From Pseudomonas brassicacearum (GTDB lineage Bacteria; Pseudomonadota; Gammaproteobacteria; Pseudomonadales; Pseudomonadaceae): a stretch of 64,000 bases of DNA. The position numbers were made by a program, and so were the translations under genes. This document shows, piece after piece, positions 31,202-41,287 of the stretch (positions within the stretch are counted from its first letter, which is position 1; each line of letters starts with the position of its first letter). The stretch is from assembly GCF_003732265.1 (NCBI RefSeq), contig NZ_MOBK01000002.1, positions 496,001 to 560,000 of the forward strand, written 5' to 3'. The notes below the pieces were generated by a model. That model made no database searches. It saw only the letters and a program-made list of their open reading frames with translations, and was not told the origin of the DNA.

Positions 31202-31423
31202 CTAGTCAGCTTTGTCGCCGCCGGCCAGGTTCTTCTTCGAGCCGGTCTTGAAATCGGTTTCGTACCAGCCGGTGCCGCTGAGGCGGAAACCTGGCATGGA
31301 CAGCATCTTTTTCAGCTCTGGCGCCTGGCAGGCAGGGCAGTCGACCAGCGGTGCTGCGCTGATCTTTTGAATGGCTTCCAACTGATGACCACAGGAAGCA
31401 CATTGATAGTCGTACATCGGCAT
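31202..31423 (-). CDS. FmdB-family zinc ribbon protein
   Basis: A 73-residue protein starting MPMYDYQCASCGHQLEAIQK. Two CxxC pairs (CASC and CPAC) form the small zinc ribbon typical of the FmdB/CxxC_CxxC_SSSS family. The C-terminal half has a conserved GFRLSGTGWYETDFK stretch. Function is unknown. It lies just upstream of aspS in the same direction, a position I recall in other pseudomonads. The start is set by family resemblance. A second ATG two codons later is possible. Confidence 0.92.
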   Translation of the reverse strand: MPMYDYQCASCGHQLEAIQKISAAPLVDCPACQAPELKKMLSMPGFRLSGTGWYETDFKTGSKKNLAGGDKAD

Positions 31424-31559
31424 GGGGGTTGTCTCGGCGATCAGATTGCTACCGCACACGCTGGGTTTTGCGGCAAAGAGCGGGATTATATCCATTAAAT
31501 GCAGCCTGTGCAGCCGTAAGACTGCACAGACTGACACTCAGTCCGTTACGCCGCTGCAG

Positions 31560-31883
31560 CTAAGGTGTCGCAATGCAGCCACCTTCCTTCAAGCTGCGCA
31601 CGACGCAGACAACCCGCACCAGCCCGGTGAAGTTCTTGACCCCGCCGTGACGCAAATGCACTTCGCGGTCCACATGGGACAGCAGTGCACTGACGGAACA
31701 GCAATTGACCTTGGCCATATCGCCCAAAATATCCCAGTAGACCTGCTCAAGCCGCAAGCAGGTCGCAAAACCATTCAGACGCACCGAACGGGATAACGGC
31801 CGGGCCAACCCCATATCAAATTCACTGACGAACGGATCAACCCTGATATCCCTCCCCTCGCCAGACCTGTCTTCGTAAACCAT
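31560..31883 (-). CDS. Ribbon-helix-helix domain protein, putative DNA-binding regulator
   Basis: A 107-residue protein. Residues about 27-75 (LARPLSRSVRLNGFATCLRLEQVYWDILGDMAK) match the RHH_4 pattern of a short basic strand followed by two helices. AAAGGAG lies upstream of the ATG. Small RHH proteins of this type usually bind DNA as dimers and often repress their own gene. The direct repeats at 31907-31954 would be a natural operator. Targets are unknown. Confidence 0.8.
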   Translation of the reverse strand: MVYEDRSGEGRDIRVDPFVSEFDMGLARPLSRSVRLNGFATCLRLEQVYWDILGDMAKVNCCSVSALLSHVDREVHLRHGGVKNFTGLVRVVCVVRSLKEGGCIATP

Positions 31884-31906
31884 ATCGCTGACACTCCTTT
31901 GTCATC

Positions 31907-31954
31907 GTTGCCTTCTATAAGAGCCACATTTGTTGTGTTGCCTTATAAAAGCGC
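31907..31954 (-). promoter_or_regulatory. Two direct repeats upstream of the RHH gene
   Basis: GTTGCCTTCTATAAGAGC (31907-31924) and GTTGCCTTATAAAAGCGC (31937-31954) are direct repeats 30 bases apart. On the reverse strand each carries a TATA-like core followed by AAGGCAAC, so one may overlap the -10 of the RHH gene. Spacing near three helical turns would place two bound dimers on the same face. Confidence 0.5.
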
Positions 31955-32328
31955 AGGCGCAAAGGTATATCCAGATGACTTTATGACCATCGACGTAGGA
32001 TAAGCCAACAGCTGAAGGGGGATCATGGAGAGCGTCCTAGGCCGGCCATTTTCCTACGTGATCAGACGCGTTTTACCGCGTGCAAATGAGATTTGAGGAA
32101 GCAAAACGGTAGAGCGCGAACAAATCGACCTCCCGGGCACCGCCGGACTGCCTGATTTGAGTAGCTGCAGGCTTTGCTGTTAAATAGACAGTGTGTCGCA
32201 ACCGCCTATTTTTCGGGGGCTGCGCATAGGCTGATACCGAATACGTGCCCAACGCCTCTTATTGTTCCGAAGCGAACCGTATTCCTTCAGCTCTTCCTTG
32301 TGATCCGTCTTAACGTGAGTTAATCAAA
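31955..32328 (+). promoter_or_regulatory. Leader region of the membrane cold-shock gene
   Basis: A 374-base stretch with no plausible gene. It contains an inverted ACGCGTTTTACCGCGT-like motif near 32068-32085. Next to the downstream start codon lies TTAAC-GTGA-GTTAA at 32310-32323. A long leader fits a cold-shock-type gene, and the small hairpin at the start codon could control ribosome access. Confidence 0.35.
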
Positions 32329-32931
32329 ATGTTGAAAATCGTCCACCTGCTAACGGGCGCAGCGGCCCTGCTGCTGTCCTTCATCCCCAGCCTGCGAGCT
32401 GAAGCGGTCCCTTACCTGCAACAACCCGATGCACTGTACCTGGCCTTTTTCGGCCTGCTGAACCTTACCCTTGCTCCTGTTATCCCTTACTGGAACAAAG
32501 GTCCGCGTCACCAACTGCAAAACCTGGTCAGCGTTCTGCTGGTGCTGGCCGTTCTCCTGCAAATCCTGACGTTGCTCGCGCCGATGCCCGTCATCGCCGG
32601 TCAACCTGCCGTCCTGTTCAGCCTGGTCGCAGCCCTGAGCGCCGTGTTACTGCACCTGGGCGTCAGCTTCTACAAATCGTCACCGGCCGCCGCCTCGCCA
32701 AGCTATGACATGAGCAACCGCGATACCGGCACCGTCAAGTGGTTCAACACCTCCAAGGGCTTCGGCTTTATTTCCCGCGATTCCGGCGATGATATTTTCG
32801 TGCATTTCCGGGCTATTCGTGGCGAAGGTCACCGCGTTCTGGTCGAAGGCCAGCGCGTGGAATTCTCTGTGATGAACCGTGACAAAGGCCTGCAAGCCGA
32901 AGATGTGATCGCCGCACTGCCGCGTCGCTGA
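32329..32931 (+). CDS. Cold-shock domain protein with N-terminal membrane segments
   Basis: A 200-residue protein of two parts. Residues 1-120 contain about four hydrophobic segments (near 4-22, 36-54, 66-84 and 92-113), consistent with an inner-membrane domain. Residues 130-200 are a complete cold-shock domain ([17 protein letters not shown] and IFVHF). An in-frame ATG at 32710 (residue 128) would yield a stand-alone Csp of 73 residues, but no good Shine-Dalgarno precedes it. Pseudomonas orthologues beside slyX are annotated only as probable cold-shock proteins. A membrane-tethered RNA-binding role is inference. Confidence 0.88.
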   Translation: MLKIVHLLTGAAALLLSFIPSLRAEAVPYLQQPDALYLAFFGLLNLTLAPVIPYWNKGPRHQLQNLVSVLLVLAVLLQILTLLAPMPVIAGQPAVLFSLVAALSAVLLHLGVSFYKSSPAAASPSYDMSNRDTGTVKWFNTSKGFGFISRDSGDDIFVHFRAIRGEGHRVLVEGQRVEFSVMNRDKGLQAEDVIAALPRR

Positions 32932-32942
32932 TTCAAAGGCTC

Positions 32943-32982
32943 AAAAAAACCGCGAACAGCCTGGCTGTTCGCGGTTTTTTTT
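32943..32982. terminator. Bidirectional terminator between the csp-like gene and slyX
   Basis: An A-rich 5' arm ending ACCGCGAACAGC and its complement GCTGTTCGCGGT with a run of eight T flank a three-base loop. It can act on both converging transcripts. Confidence 0.95.
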
Positions 32983-33003
32983 AACTGTTCTTTATCAAAA
33001 AAG

Positions 33004-33210
33004 TCAGTAATGCGGCGGCGGTGCTTCTTCTTCGAAGGTTTCGAACTGCCCGGCCATTTCTTCCTGGCGCTTGAGCAGTGCAGCCATTTGCAGCTGCAGG
33101 CGTTCAACGGCACGCTGCTGCGTCGCCAGCACATCACTCAATGACTGGATGGTGTCATCCTGAAACGCCAACTGGCTCTCCAGATCGGTAACGCGATCTT
33201 CCAGGCTCAT
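33004..33210 (-). CDS. slyX: SlyX protein
   Basis: A 68-residue coiled-coil protein starting [32 protein letters not shown] and ending EEEAPPPHY, the SlyX family hallmark. Function is unresolved. It is translated just downstream of the HIT gene with a three-base gap, so the two are probably cotranscribed. Confidence 0.95.
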   Translation of the reverse strand: MSLEDRVTDLESQLAFQDDTIQSLSDVLATQQRAVERLQLQMAALLKRQEEMAGQFETFEEEAPPPHY

Positions 33211-33213
33211 GAC

Positions 33214-33639
33214 TCAACCCTCCAGAAACGTAAAGTCTTCGGTTAATACCAAACGCAGTCGTTCGCGAATCGCGGCGATCTGGTCCGCCTCATAGGGTTT
33301 GGCCGCCACCTTGCCCCAGACCGGAGCAGGCCAGGCAGCGTCCTCGCGTTTGCGCACGATCACATGCATGTGCAACTGGCTGACGACATTACCCAACGCT
33401 GCAATATTCAGTTTGTCCGCGTCGAACACATCCTTGAGCGTTTCCGCCAGCGCGGTCGTCTCCTGCCAGAGCTGTTGCTGCTCGGCGACACCCAACTGAA
33501 ATATCTCGCTGATATCGTCGCGCCGAGGCACCAGGATGAACCAGGGGTAATTCGAGTCGTTGGACAACAGCAACCGGCAGAGCGGGAAATCCCCGATCGG
33601 TAGCGTGTCTTGTTGAAGCCGTGGATCTAAAGCGAACAC
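33214..33639 (-). CDS. HIT-domain protein
   Basis: A 141-residue protein with a GTG start, beginning MFALDPRLQQDTLPIGDFPLCRLLLSNDSNYPW. The HIT motif reads QLHMHVIVR, so His90 and His92 are present but the third histidine position is isoleucine. Family members hydrolyse nucleotide phosphoramidates or dinucleotide polyphosphates. The exact substrate is unknown. The GTG is preferred because the 75 upstream codons are not conserved-looking. Same operon as slyX. Confidence 0.9.
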   Translation of the reverse strand: MFALDPRLQQDTLPIGDFPLCRLLLSNDSNYPWFILVPRRDDISEIFQLGVAEQQQLWQETTALAETLKDVFDADKLNIAALGNVVSQLHMHVIVRKREDAAWPAPVWGKVAAKPYEADQIAAIRERLRLVLTEDFTFLEG

Positions 33640-34515
33640 TGTGCGCACTCCCGCCTGGTTCTCATTTTTCAGCTTAGCGCCCCTCCCGAGGGACGGCGCG
33701 CCAAGCGACAGGACGGCAGCATACCTGCGAACGGCGCTCGCTTCACGACCAGACACGCGCCCCGCCATGAGACATTTTTTGTCTGAACGCACCATTACAG
33801 GACCAACGACCTGACCCAAAGCGCCGAAATGACTGATTAGCAACGATGTGTTCGAACCAGACAAATAACAACACTGTATGAATTCGGTACAGCGATTAAG
33901 ATTTTTTGCACCAAAACCGCACAGCTCGTCTACGCTGAGTCGGTCAGCATCCGCGATCTACTCACTTTCGGGGTGAACCGGTAACGTTTTTGGTTGTCAC
34001 GGCACCGAGCCGCAGGCTGAGACACGATGCAAACCCTGGCGTCAAGCCCAAACAAAACGTGCTTGAAACGCCCGGTTTTATGAGGTTTTTACACGTATAG
34101 ACAGGCAGGCAGAAAAAAACAGCAACAGATTTCTGTTTTGTGCACGCTTGTTGCATTCACACCCACATCGCCTTGGAGGTCTCTGCTGGAAGTGGAGGGC
34201 TCAAGGCAAATAAAAACAGCGGCAGGGTTGCCCGATGGAGATTCAAACGTTTCACCAAGGACTCTTTTTACCGATGTTCAAGCCCTGGAAAACAACGTTA
34301 AAGTTGCCGGTCCGCTTGCATTGAGGCTGTAAATTTGCGACATCTACCAAGCTGTTTGCGACAGGGTCGTAAAGAAGCTGAAAGGTTAGATACGCAAGTA
34401 TCGCCAACATGGTCGGCGTGATATAAGTTTGCGCCGACACAAAAAGAAAGAGCCGCCCAGATAATAAAACAGGTGGGACGGCAGTACTCTTCTAAAACCA
34501 AAGGAGCAAATCACG
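33640..34515. promoter_or_regulatory. Long regulatory region upstream of oprD
   Basis: An 876-base gap with no convincing gene. Short frames on both strands (for example near 34138-34440) have no ribosome site and poor codon use. TTTGCGACA occurs twice, at 34334-34342 and 34355-34363, in the same orientation and 21 bases apart, and TTTGCGCCGACA appears near 34428-34439. The complement TGTCGC is the core of the Pseudomonas ArgR half-site. ArgR controls oprD in P. aeruginosa. AAAGGAG immediately precedes the oprD ATG. Confidence 0.5.
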
Positions 34516-35844
34516 ATGCGCGTGATGAAGTGGAGCATGATCGCACTGGCAGTTGCAGCAGCAGCCAGTACTCAATTGGCAGTAGCCGCACCTTTCGTAA
34601 GCGACCAGGCAGAAGCCAAAGGTTTTGTTGAAGACGCGAAGGCCGACATTCTGGTTCGTAACTACTACTACAACCGTAACAAGAAAGACGGCGCTGTCGA
34701 CGACAAAGACTGGACCCAGGGCATTCAGGGCAACTTCAGCTCTGGCTACACCCAAGGCCTGATCGGTGTTGGCGTTGAAGCTTGGGGCCAACTGGCCATT
34801 AAGCTTGACGGTTCCGACAAATACGCAGGTTCGGGCAACATGTCCGTGGACGACGATGGCGAAGTCAACAACAGCCAGGGCAAAGCCGGCGCTGCTGCCA
34901 AGTTCCGCATCTCCAAGACCGAGCTGAAAGTCGGCGACATGCAGCCAAGCACCTCTCCGGTGTTCGCTGTTGGCGGTTCGCGTATTCTTCACCAAACTGC
35001 CAGCGGTCTCCAACTGCAGAGCAGCGAAGTCAAAGACCTTGACCTCGAAGCCGGTCACTTCTACTCGGCGACCAGCCAGGACAAGAACGCTCGTGACGGC
35101 AGCCTGTGGGCTACCTACGCTGGCGTGCAAGCCAACTCCATTGACTACTTCGGCGGCAAATACGGCGTTTCCGACAACCTGAGCTTCTCGCTTTACGGTG
35201 CCAAGCTCGAAGACGTCTGGAACCAGTACTACGCCAACGGTAACTACACCCTCCCACTGGGTGGCGATCAGTCGTTGAACTTCGACGCCAACTACTACAA
35301 CACCAAGGACACCGGTAACGCTAAAGCAGGCGAAATCAGCAACAACGCCTACTCCCTGGCTGCTGCTTTCTCGTTCCTGAAAGCGCACACCCTGACCCTG
35401 GGCTTCCAGAAAGTGAACGGCGATACCCCGTTCGACTACATCGGCGTGGGTAAAAACAACCGCGGTGGCGACTCGATCTTCCTCGCCAACTCCATCCAGT
35501 ACTCTGACTTCAACGCCCCTGGCGAGAAGTCGGTACAAGCCCGTTACGACCTGAAAATGGCCGAATACGGCGTACCTGGTCTGAGCTTCATGACCCGTTA
35601 CGTGAAAGGTTGGGACATCGACGGCACCAACACTCCAGCAGGCAGCCCTTACGCTGGTCTGTACGGTGCAGACGGTAAACACCACGAAGTCAACGTAGAA
35701 GCCAAGTACGTTATTCAATCGGGCCCGGCTAAAGATCTGTCGTTCCGCATCCGTCAAGCATGGCACACCGCCAACGCAGACGAAGGCGAAGGCGATATCT
35801 CTGAGTTCCGCCTGATCACCGACTACCCACTCAACATTCTGTAA
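34516..35844 (+). CDS. oprD: OprD-family outer-membrane porin
   Basis: A 442-residue 18-strand porin. The signal peptide (about residues 1-24, ending LAVA) is followed by APFVSDQAEAKGFVEDAKAD. The DMQPSTSPVFAVGGSRILHQTASGLQLQSSE segment and the C-terminal FRLITDYPLNIL are typical OprD-family features. It admits basic amino acids and, in P. aeruginosa, carbapenems. Its place beside the HIT gene and slyX matches P. aeruginosa oprD, which favours OprD over OprE-like paralogues. Substrate range in this strain is not known. Confidence 0.92.
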   Translation: MRVMKWSMIALAVAAAASTQLAVAAPFVSDQAEAKGFVEDAKADILVRNYYYNRNKKDGAVDDKDWTQGIQGNFSSGYTQGLIGVGVEAWGQLAIKLDGSDKYAGSGNMSVDDDGEVNNSQGKAGAAAKFRISKTELKVGDMQPSTSPVFAVGGSRILHQTASGLQLQSSEVKDLDLEAGHFYSATSQDKNARDGSLWATYAGVQANSIDYFGGKYGVSDNLSFSLYGAKLEDVWNQYYANGNYTLPLGGDQSLNFDANYYNTKDTGNAKAGEISNNAYSLAAAFSFLKAHTLTLGFQKVNGDTPFDYIGVGKNNRGGDSIFLANSIQYSDFNAPGEKSVQARYDLKMAEYGVPGLSFMTRYVKGWDIDGTNTPAGSPYAGLYGADGKHHEVNVEAKYVIQSGPAKDLSFRIRQAWHTANADEGEGDISEFRLITDYPLNIL

Positions 35845-35870
35845 TTGCAGAACGTTAGTTTGCGGTAATC

Positions 35871-35903
35871 AAAAAAAGGCCCATCTTCGGATGGGCCTTT
35901 TTT
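35871..35903. terminator. Terminator of oprD
   Basis: AAAAAAAGGCCCATC and GATGGGCCTTTTTT flank a TTCG tetraloop. Symmetric flanks mean it could also stop transcription from the converging mscS gene. Confidence 0.95.
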
Positions 35904-35989
35904 CGTGGGTAACAAACACTGCATTAAAACGATCAAATCCGTGAGAAACATGCCTGACCAAAGAGTCAGACATGATCAAAAAACAATCA

Positions 35990-36829
35990 CTACACCACAG
36001 ATTCCTGAACCACACGAATCATTCGTTGTGGCAAAGGAACATCAACCCCGGCAGTTTTCAAACGATCACGGGACTGTTCGTTAAACATGAACATCACATC
36101 CCAGTAATCCGCCGTCTTTACCCAGACCCGAAGCGAAAGAGTGATCGAACTGTCACCCAGCGTAGAAACTACTGCCTGAGGTGCCGGATCTGTCAATACG
36201 CGCGGATCTTTGGCCAGTTCCAACAACACTTCACGGGCCTTCTGCAAGTCCGCTTCGTAATCCACACCCACATCGAACACTACTTTGCGGGTTGGCTGAC
36301 GGTTGGTATTGGTGATGATGCCGTTCGACAAGTTACCGTTGGGAACGATGATGGTTTTGTTATCGCCGGTACGCAGTACGGTGTGGAAGATCTGAATGCT
36401 GTCGACAGTACCGGCAACACCCTGGGCTTCGATCCAGTCACCGATGCGAAACGGACGGAACAACAGAATCAACACGCCGCCGGCGAAGTTAGCCAGGCTG
36501 CCTTGCAAGGCCAGACCGATGGCCAGACCCGCCGCACCGATCGCCGCAACGAACGAGGTGGTTTCCACGCCGATCATCGACGCGACGCTGACAATCAGCA
36601 AAATCTTGAGAATGATGTTCGCCAGGCTGCTGATGAACCCTTGCAGCGCGAGGTCAGCATTACGCAGGGCCAGCAGGCCACCGAGTTTTTGCGTCACTTT
36701 GTTGATCAGCCACCAGCCGATGGCAAGGGTGATGACTGCCAGCAACACGCGGCTGCCGTATTCCATGATCATTGGAATCCAGGCTTGGGAAGCCTTGACC
36801 AGGTTGTCCACTTCGGTATTCAAATCCAT
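35990..36829 (-). CDS. mscS: Small-conductance mechanosensitive channel MscS
   Basis: A 279-residue inner-membrane channel with three N-terminal membrane segments. TM3 carries the pore-lining Gly/Ala pattern AAIGAAGLAIGLALQGSLANFAGG, followed by the beta domain RPFRIGDWIEAQGVAGTVDSI and a C-terminal alpha/beta domain. It opens on hypo-osmotic shock to release solutes. Length matches E. coli MscS closely. Converges on oprD. Confidence 0.95.
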   Translation of the reverse strand: MDLNTEVDNLVKASQAWIPMIMEYGSRVLLAVITLAIGWWLINKVTQKLGGLLALRNADLALQGFISSLANIILKILLIVSVASMIGVETTSFVAAIGAAGLAIGLALQGSLANFAGGVLILLFRPFRIGDWIEAQGVAGTVDSIQIFHTVLRTGDNKTIIVPNGNLSNGIITNTNRQPTRKVVFDVGVDYEADLQKAREVLLELAKDPRVLTDPAPQAVVSTLGDSSITLSLRVWVKTADYWDVMFMFNEQSRDRLKTAGVDVPLPQRMIRVVQESVV

Positions 36830-36861
36830 CTAATTTCTCCTGGGTTAGGTGCAATTCGGGA

Positions 36862-36953
36862 GGGAGCGAGACCGGCTTGCCGGCGAAGAGGGCATATCAG
36901 TGGACATCACTATTGAATGACACACCGCTTTCGCGAGCAGGCTCGCTCCCACA
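36862..36953. repeat. REP inverted pair (diverged left arm)
   Basis: Left arm GGGAGCGAGACCGGCTTGCC faces a right arm ending TCGCGAGCAGGCTCGCTCCC. The left arm has three changes relative to the common core, so this is an older or mixed pair. Located between mscS and yajQ. Confidence 0.8.
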
Positions 36954-36971
36954 GGGTTCCCGAGTTGAAGG

Positions 36972-38515
<1,544 letters not shown>

Positions 38516-38560
38516 GCAGCGGCTACGCTGGCCACGTGTTCCATTTAAGCGACGAACCTG

Positions 38561-40597
38561 ATGCCATTGCGCCAGCGCCTCGAAAACCTTCCCGTCGGCC
38601 AGAAACTGCTGGCCGCCCTGCTGGTGCTGTTGATCACCATCCTGCTGGTCGCCAACCTGACCTTCATCAGCGCGGCGTATTACATCTCCCAGGAAAGCAT
38701 GGCGCCCCAAGCCTTGCAGACCATTGGCCGACTGGTATCGAACCCGAGCCTGGTGGCCGACGCCCTGAAGACACCGCAAAACGCCGAACGCCTGCTCAAC
38801 GAACTCAACAGTTACTCGCCGCTGCGTGCCGCCGCCATTTATGACGGCAAGGGCGAACGGCTGGCGCAATTGCAGCATGGCGACAAGCTGAGCCTGCCGG
38901 GGCGTTATCAGCACATTGAGGCCTGGCAAGCGACCGAGTTTCGCAGCAATCAACTGATCACCCTGCCCCGCCCTGGCACCGAGCCCGGTCATTTGCTGTT
39001 GGTGGCCAGCAGCGAATTGCCGATGGCGTTTTACACCGGCACCCTGACGGCCAGCCTGGGCATTCTGATCTTCAGCGTACTGCTGTGGCTGGTGATCGCC
39101 CGGCAAATCAAACGCCTGATTACGCGCCCCATCCATGAGCTCGAAGAGCTGTCCCGGCAAGTGACTCGCGAAGAGAACTATGCGCTGCGGGCCTCCCGTG
39201 GCAACCACGACGAAATCGGCAGCCTCGCCGAGGCGTTCAACACCATGCTCTCGCGGATCGAGGCACGGGAGCAGCAACTCAAGCGAGCCCGGGACGACTC
39301 CCAGGCGGCTTACGACCAGGCCCAAGGCCTGGCCGAAGAAACCCGCCATACCAATCGCAAGCTGGAACTCGAAGTCCAGGTGCGCAGCAAGATCGAGAAG
39401 AAGCTCACCGGTTTCCAGAACTACCTCAACAGCATCATCGACTCCATGCCGTCGGCGCTGATCGCCCTCGACGAGCAGCTTTACGTGACCCAGTGGAATC
39501 AGGAGGCCAGCGCCCTGTCCGGCACCCGTCTGGATGAAGCGCTGAACCAGCCGATTTTCCTCGCTTTCGAACCGCTGAAACCGTTTCTGCCCCAGCTCAA
39601 GCAAACCGTCGAGCAGCACACCGTGGCCAAGATCGAGCGGGTCACGTGGTTCAAGGACGATGAGCCCAAGCATTACGCCCTGACCTTTTACCCACTGATG
39701 GGCGGTGCCGGGCGTGGTGTGGTCATCCGGATCGACGACATCACCCAGCGTCTGTCCCTGGAAGAAATGATGGTGCAGTCGGAAAAAATGCTTTCGGTCG
39801 GTGGCCTCGCCGCCGGCATGGCCCACGAAATCAATAACCCGCTGGGCGCGATCCTGCACAACGTGCAGAACATTCGCCGACGCCTGTCACCTGATCTGCC
39901 GAAAAACCTGGAACAGGCCGAGCACATCGGTATCGAACTGGAAACCGTCAATCAGTACCTGAAGGTGCGCGAAGTCCCGCAATTGCTCGATGGCATTCAG
40001 CAGGCCGGCGCCCGCGCAGCGAAGATTGTCACGCACATGCTCAGCTTCAGCCGCCGCAGCACCCGGCAAATGGCCCCGTGCGACCTGCCAGCGCTGATCG
40101 ATCAAGCGGTGGAAATCGCCGGTAACGACTTCGACCTCGCGATCGGTTTCGACTTCAAGGGTCAGGCGATCATTCGCCAATTCGATCCGGCCCTCGGCCC
40201 GGTGCCCGGCACGGCCAACGAACTGGAACAAGTGCTGCTCAACCTGTTGAAAAACGCGGCTCAGGCCATTCACCAGCGTGAGGACGACCGCGAAACGGGG
40301 CGGATCATCCTGCGCACCAAACTGAATCCGCCCTGGGCGGAAATCCAGGTCGAGGACAATGGCATCGGCATGAGCGAAAACGTGCGCAAACGCACGTTCG
40401 AGCCGTTCTTCACCACCAAGGAAATCGGCCAGGGCACGGGTTTGGGCCTGTCGGTCTCCTATTTCATCATCACCAACAATCACAAGGGGCAGATGGAAGT
40501 GCAGTCGACGCCGGGCCAAGGCACCTGTTTCACCTTGCGCCTGCCCTTGTCGGGCGCGCCGGTCATCTCCCAAGAACTCAATCAGCTATCGAGGTAA
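38561..40597 (+). CDS. Membrane sensor histidine kinase (HAMP-PAS-HisKA)
   Basis: A 678-residue kinase. Two membrane segments (about 15-40 and 160-182) flank a periplasmic sensor of about 120 residues. A HAMP domain (182-235), a coiled-coil, a PAS domain (about 280-395), the HisKA domain with MAHEINNPLGAILHN and phospho-acceptor His422, and an ATPase domain (EDNGIGM and GTGLGLSVSYFII) follow. No response regulator gene is adjacent, so it is an orphan kinase. The signal is unknown. It starts 45 bases after panE and ends three bases before the next gene. Confidence 0.93.
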   Translation: MPLRQRLENLPVGQKLLAALLVLLITILLVANLTFISAAYYISQESMAPQALQTIGRLVSNPSLVADALKTPQNAERLLNELNSYSPLRAAAIYDGKGERLAQLQHGDKLSLPGRYQHIEAWQATEFRSNQLITLPRPGTEPGHLLLVASSELPMAFYTGTLTASLGILIFSVLLWLVIARQIKRLITRPIHELEELSRQVTREENYALRASRGNHDEIGSLAEAFNTMLSRIEAREQQLKRARDDSQAAYDQAQGLAEETRHTNRKLELEVQVRSKIEKKLTGFQNYLNSIIDSMPSALIALDEQLYVTQWNQEASALSGTRLDEALNQPIFLAFEPLKPFLPQLKQTVEQHTVAKIERVTWFKDDEPKHYALTFYPLMGGAGRGVVIRIDDITQRLSLEEMMVQSEKMLSVGGLAAGMAHEINNPLGAILHNVQNIRRRLSPDLPKNLEQAEHIGIELETVNQYLKVREVPQLLDGIQQAGARAAKIVTHMLSFSRRSTRQMAPCDLPALIDQAVEIAGNDFDLAIGFDFKGQAIIRQFDPALGPVPGTANELEQVLLNLLKNAAQAIHQREDDRETGRIILRTKLNPPWAEIQVEDNGIGMSENVRKRTFEPFFTTKEIGQGTGLGLSVSYFIITNNHKGQMEVQSTPGQGTCFTLRLPLSGAPVISQELNQLSR

Positions 40598-40600
40598 CCC

Positions 40601-41182
40601 ATGGGCTTTCGCTTGTCGAAGATTTACACCCGCACTGGCGACAAAGGCGAAACCGGGCTCGGCGATGGTCGCCGGGTGCCCAAGGACCACCCGCGGATCG
40701 AGGCCATCGGCGAAGTCGATTCGCTGAACAGCCAGGTCGGCGTGCTGTTGGCCGGGTTGGCCGCAGAAAGCGTGACGTTTCCGGGCTTGAACGAGGTGAT
40801 CGAGGTATTGGCGCCTTGTCAGCACCGCTTGTTCGACCTGGGTGGCGAGTTGGCGATGCCGGTGTATCAAGCGTTGGACACGGCAGAAATTGAACGCCTG
40901 GAAGCGGCGATTGATCGCTGGAATGAAGAATTGGGGCCGCTGGAGAATTTCATTCTGCCCGGTGGTTCAGCGCTGATCGCCCAGGCGCATGTGTGCAGAA
41001 GCCTGGCGCGCGGTGCGGAGCGGCGGTGTCAGCAGTTGAACGCGATTGAGCCGTTGGCCGGGGTTGGGTTGGCGTATATCAATCGGTTGTCGGATGTGTT
41101 GTTTGTGGTGGCGCGGGTGATTGCCAAGCGGCAGGGGGTTGCGGAGATTCTTTGGCAGGCGGCGGTGAAGCCTCAGGATTAA
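40601..41182 (+). CDS. PduO-type cob(I)alamin adenosyltransferase
   Basis: A 193-residue protein with the PduO/MMAB signature KIYTRTGDKGETGLGDGRRVPKDHPRIEAIGEVDSLNS and, later, CRSLARGAERRCQQL and YINRLSDVLFVVAR. It adenosylates cob(I)alamin to adenosylcobalamin using ATP. The trimeric active-site arginine (RSLARGAERR) is present. Located three bases after the sensor kinase, so it is probably cotranscribed with it. It is distinct from the CobA/BtuR fold family. Confidence 0.94.
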   Translation: MGFRLSKIYTRTGDKGETGLGDGRRVPKDHPRIEAIGEVDSLNSQVGVLLAGLAAESVTFPGLNEVIEVLAPCQHRLFDLGGELAMPVYQALDTAEIERLEAAIDRWNEELGPLENFILPGGSALIAQAHVCRSLARGAERRCQQLNAIEPLAGVGLAYINRLSDVLFVVARVIAKRQGVAEILWQAAVKPQD

Positions 41183-41200
41183 CCGGCGTCTGTCAGGACG

Positions 41201-41278
41201 CCTTCGCGAGCAAGCCCGCTCCCACATTTCGACCGAGTGTACTCAGTTCAAATGTGGGAGCGGGCTTGCTCGCGAAGG
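41201..41278. repeat. REP inverted pair, opposite orientation
   Basis: CCTTCGCGAGCAAGCCCGCT on the left and its inverted complement on the right, with a spacer of about 22 bases. The arms point the other way from the pairs at 7684 and 28336, giving a shorter, more tightly paired cruciform. Between two convergent genes. Confidence 0.9.
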
Positions 41279-41287
41279 GGCCAGTAG

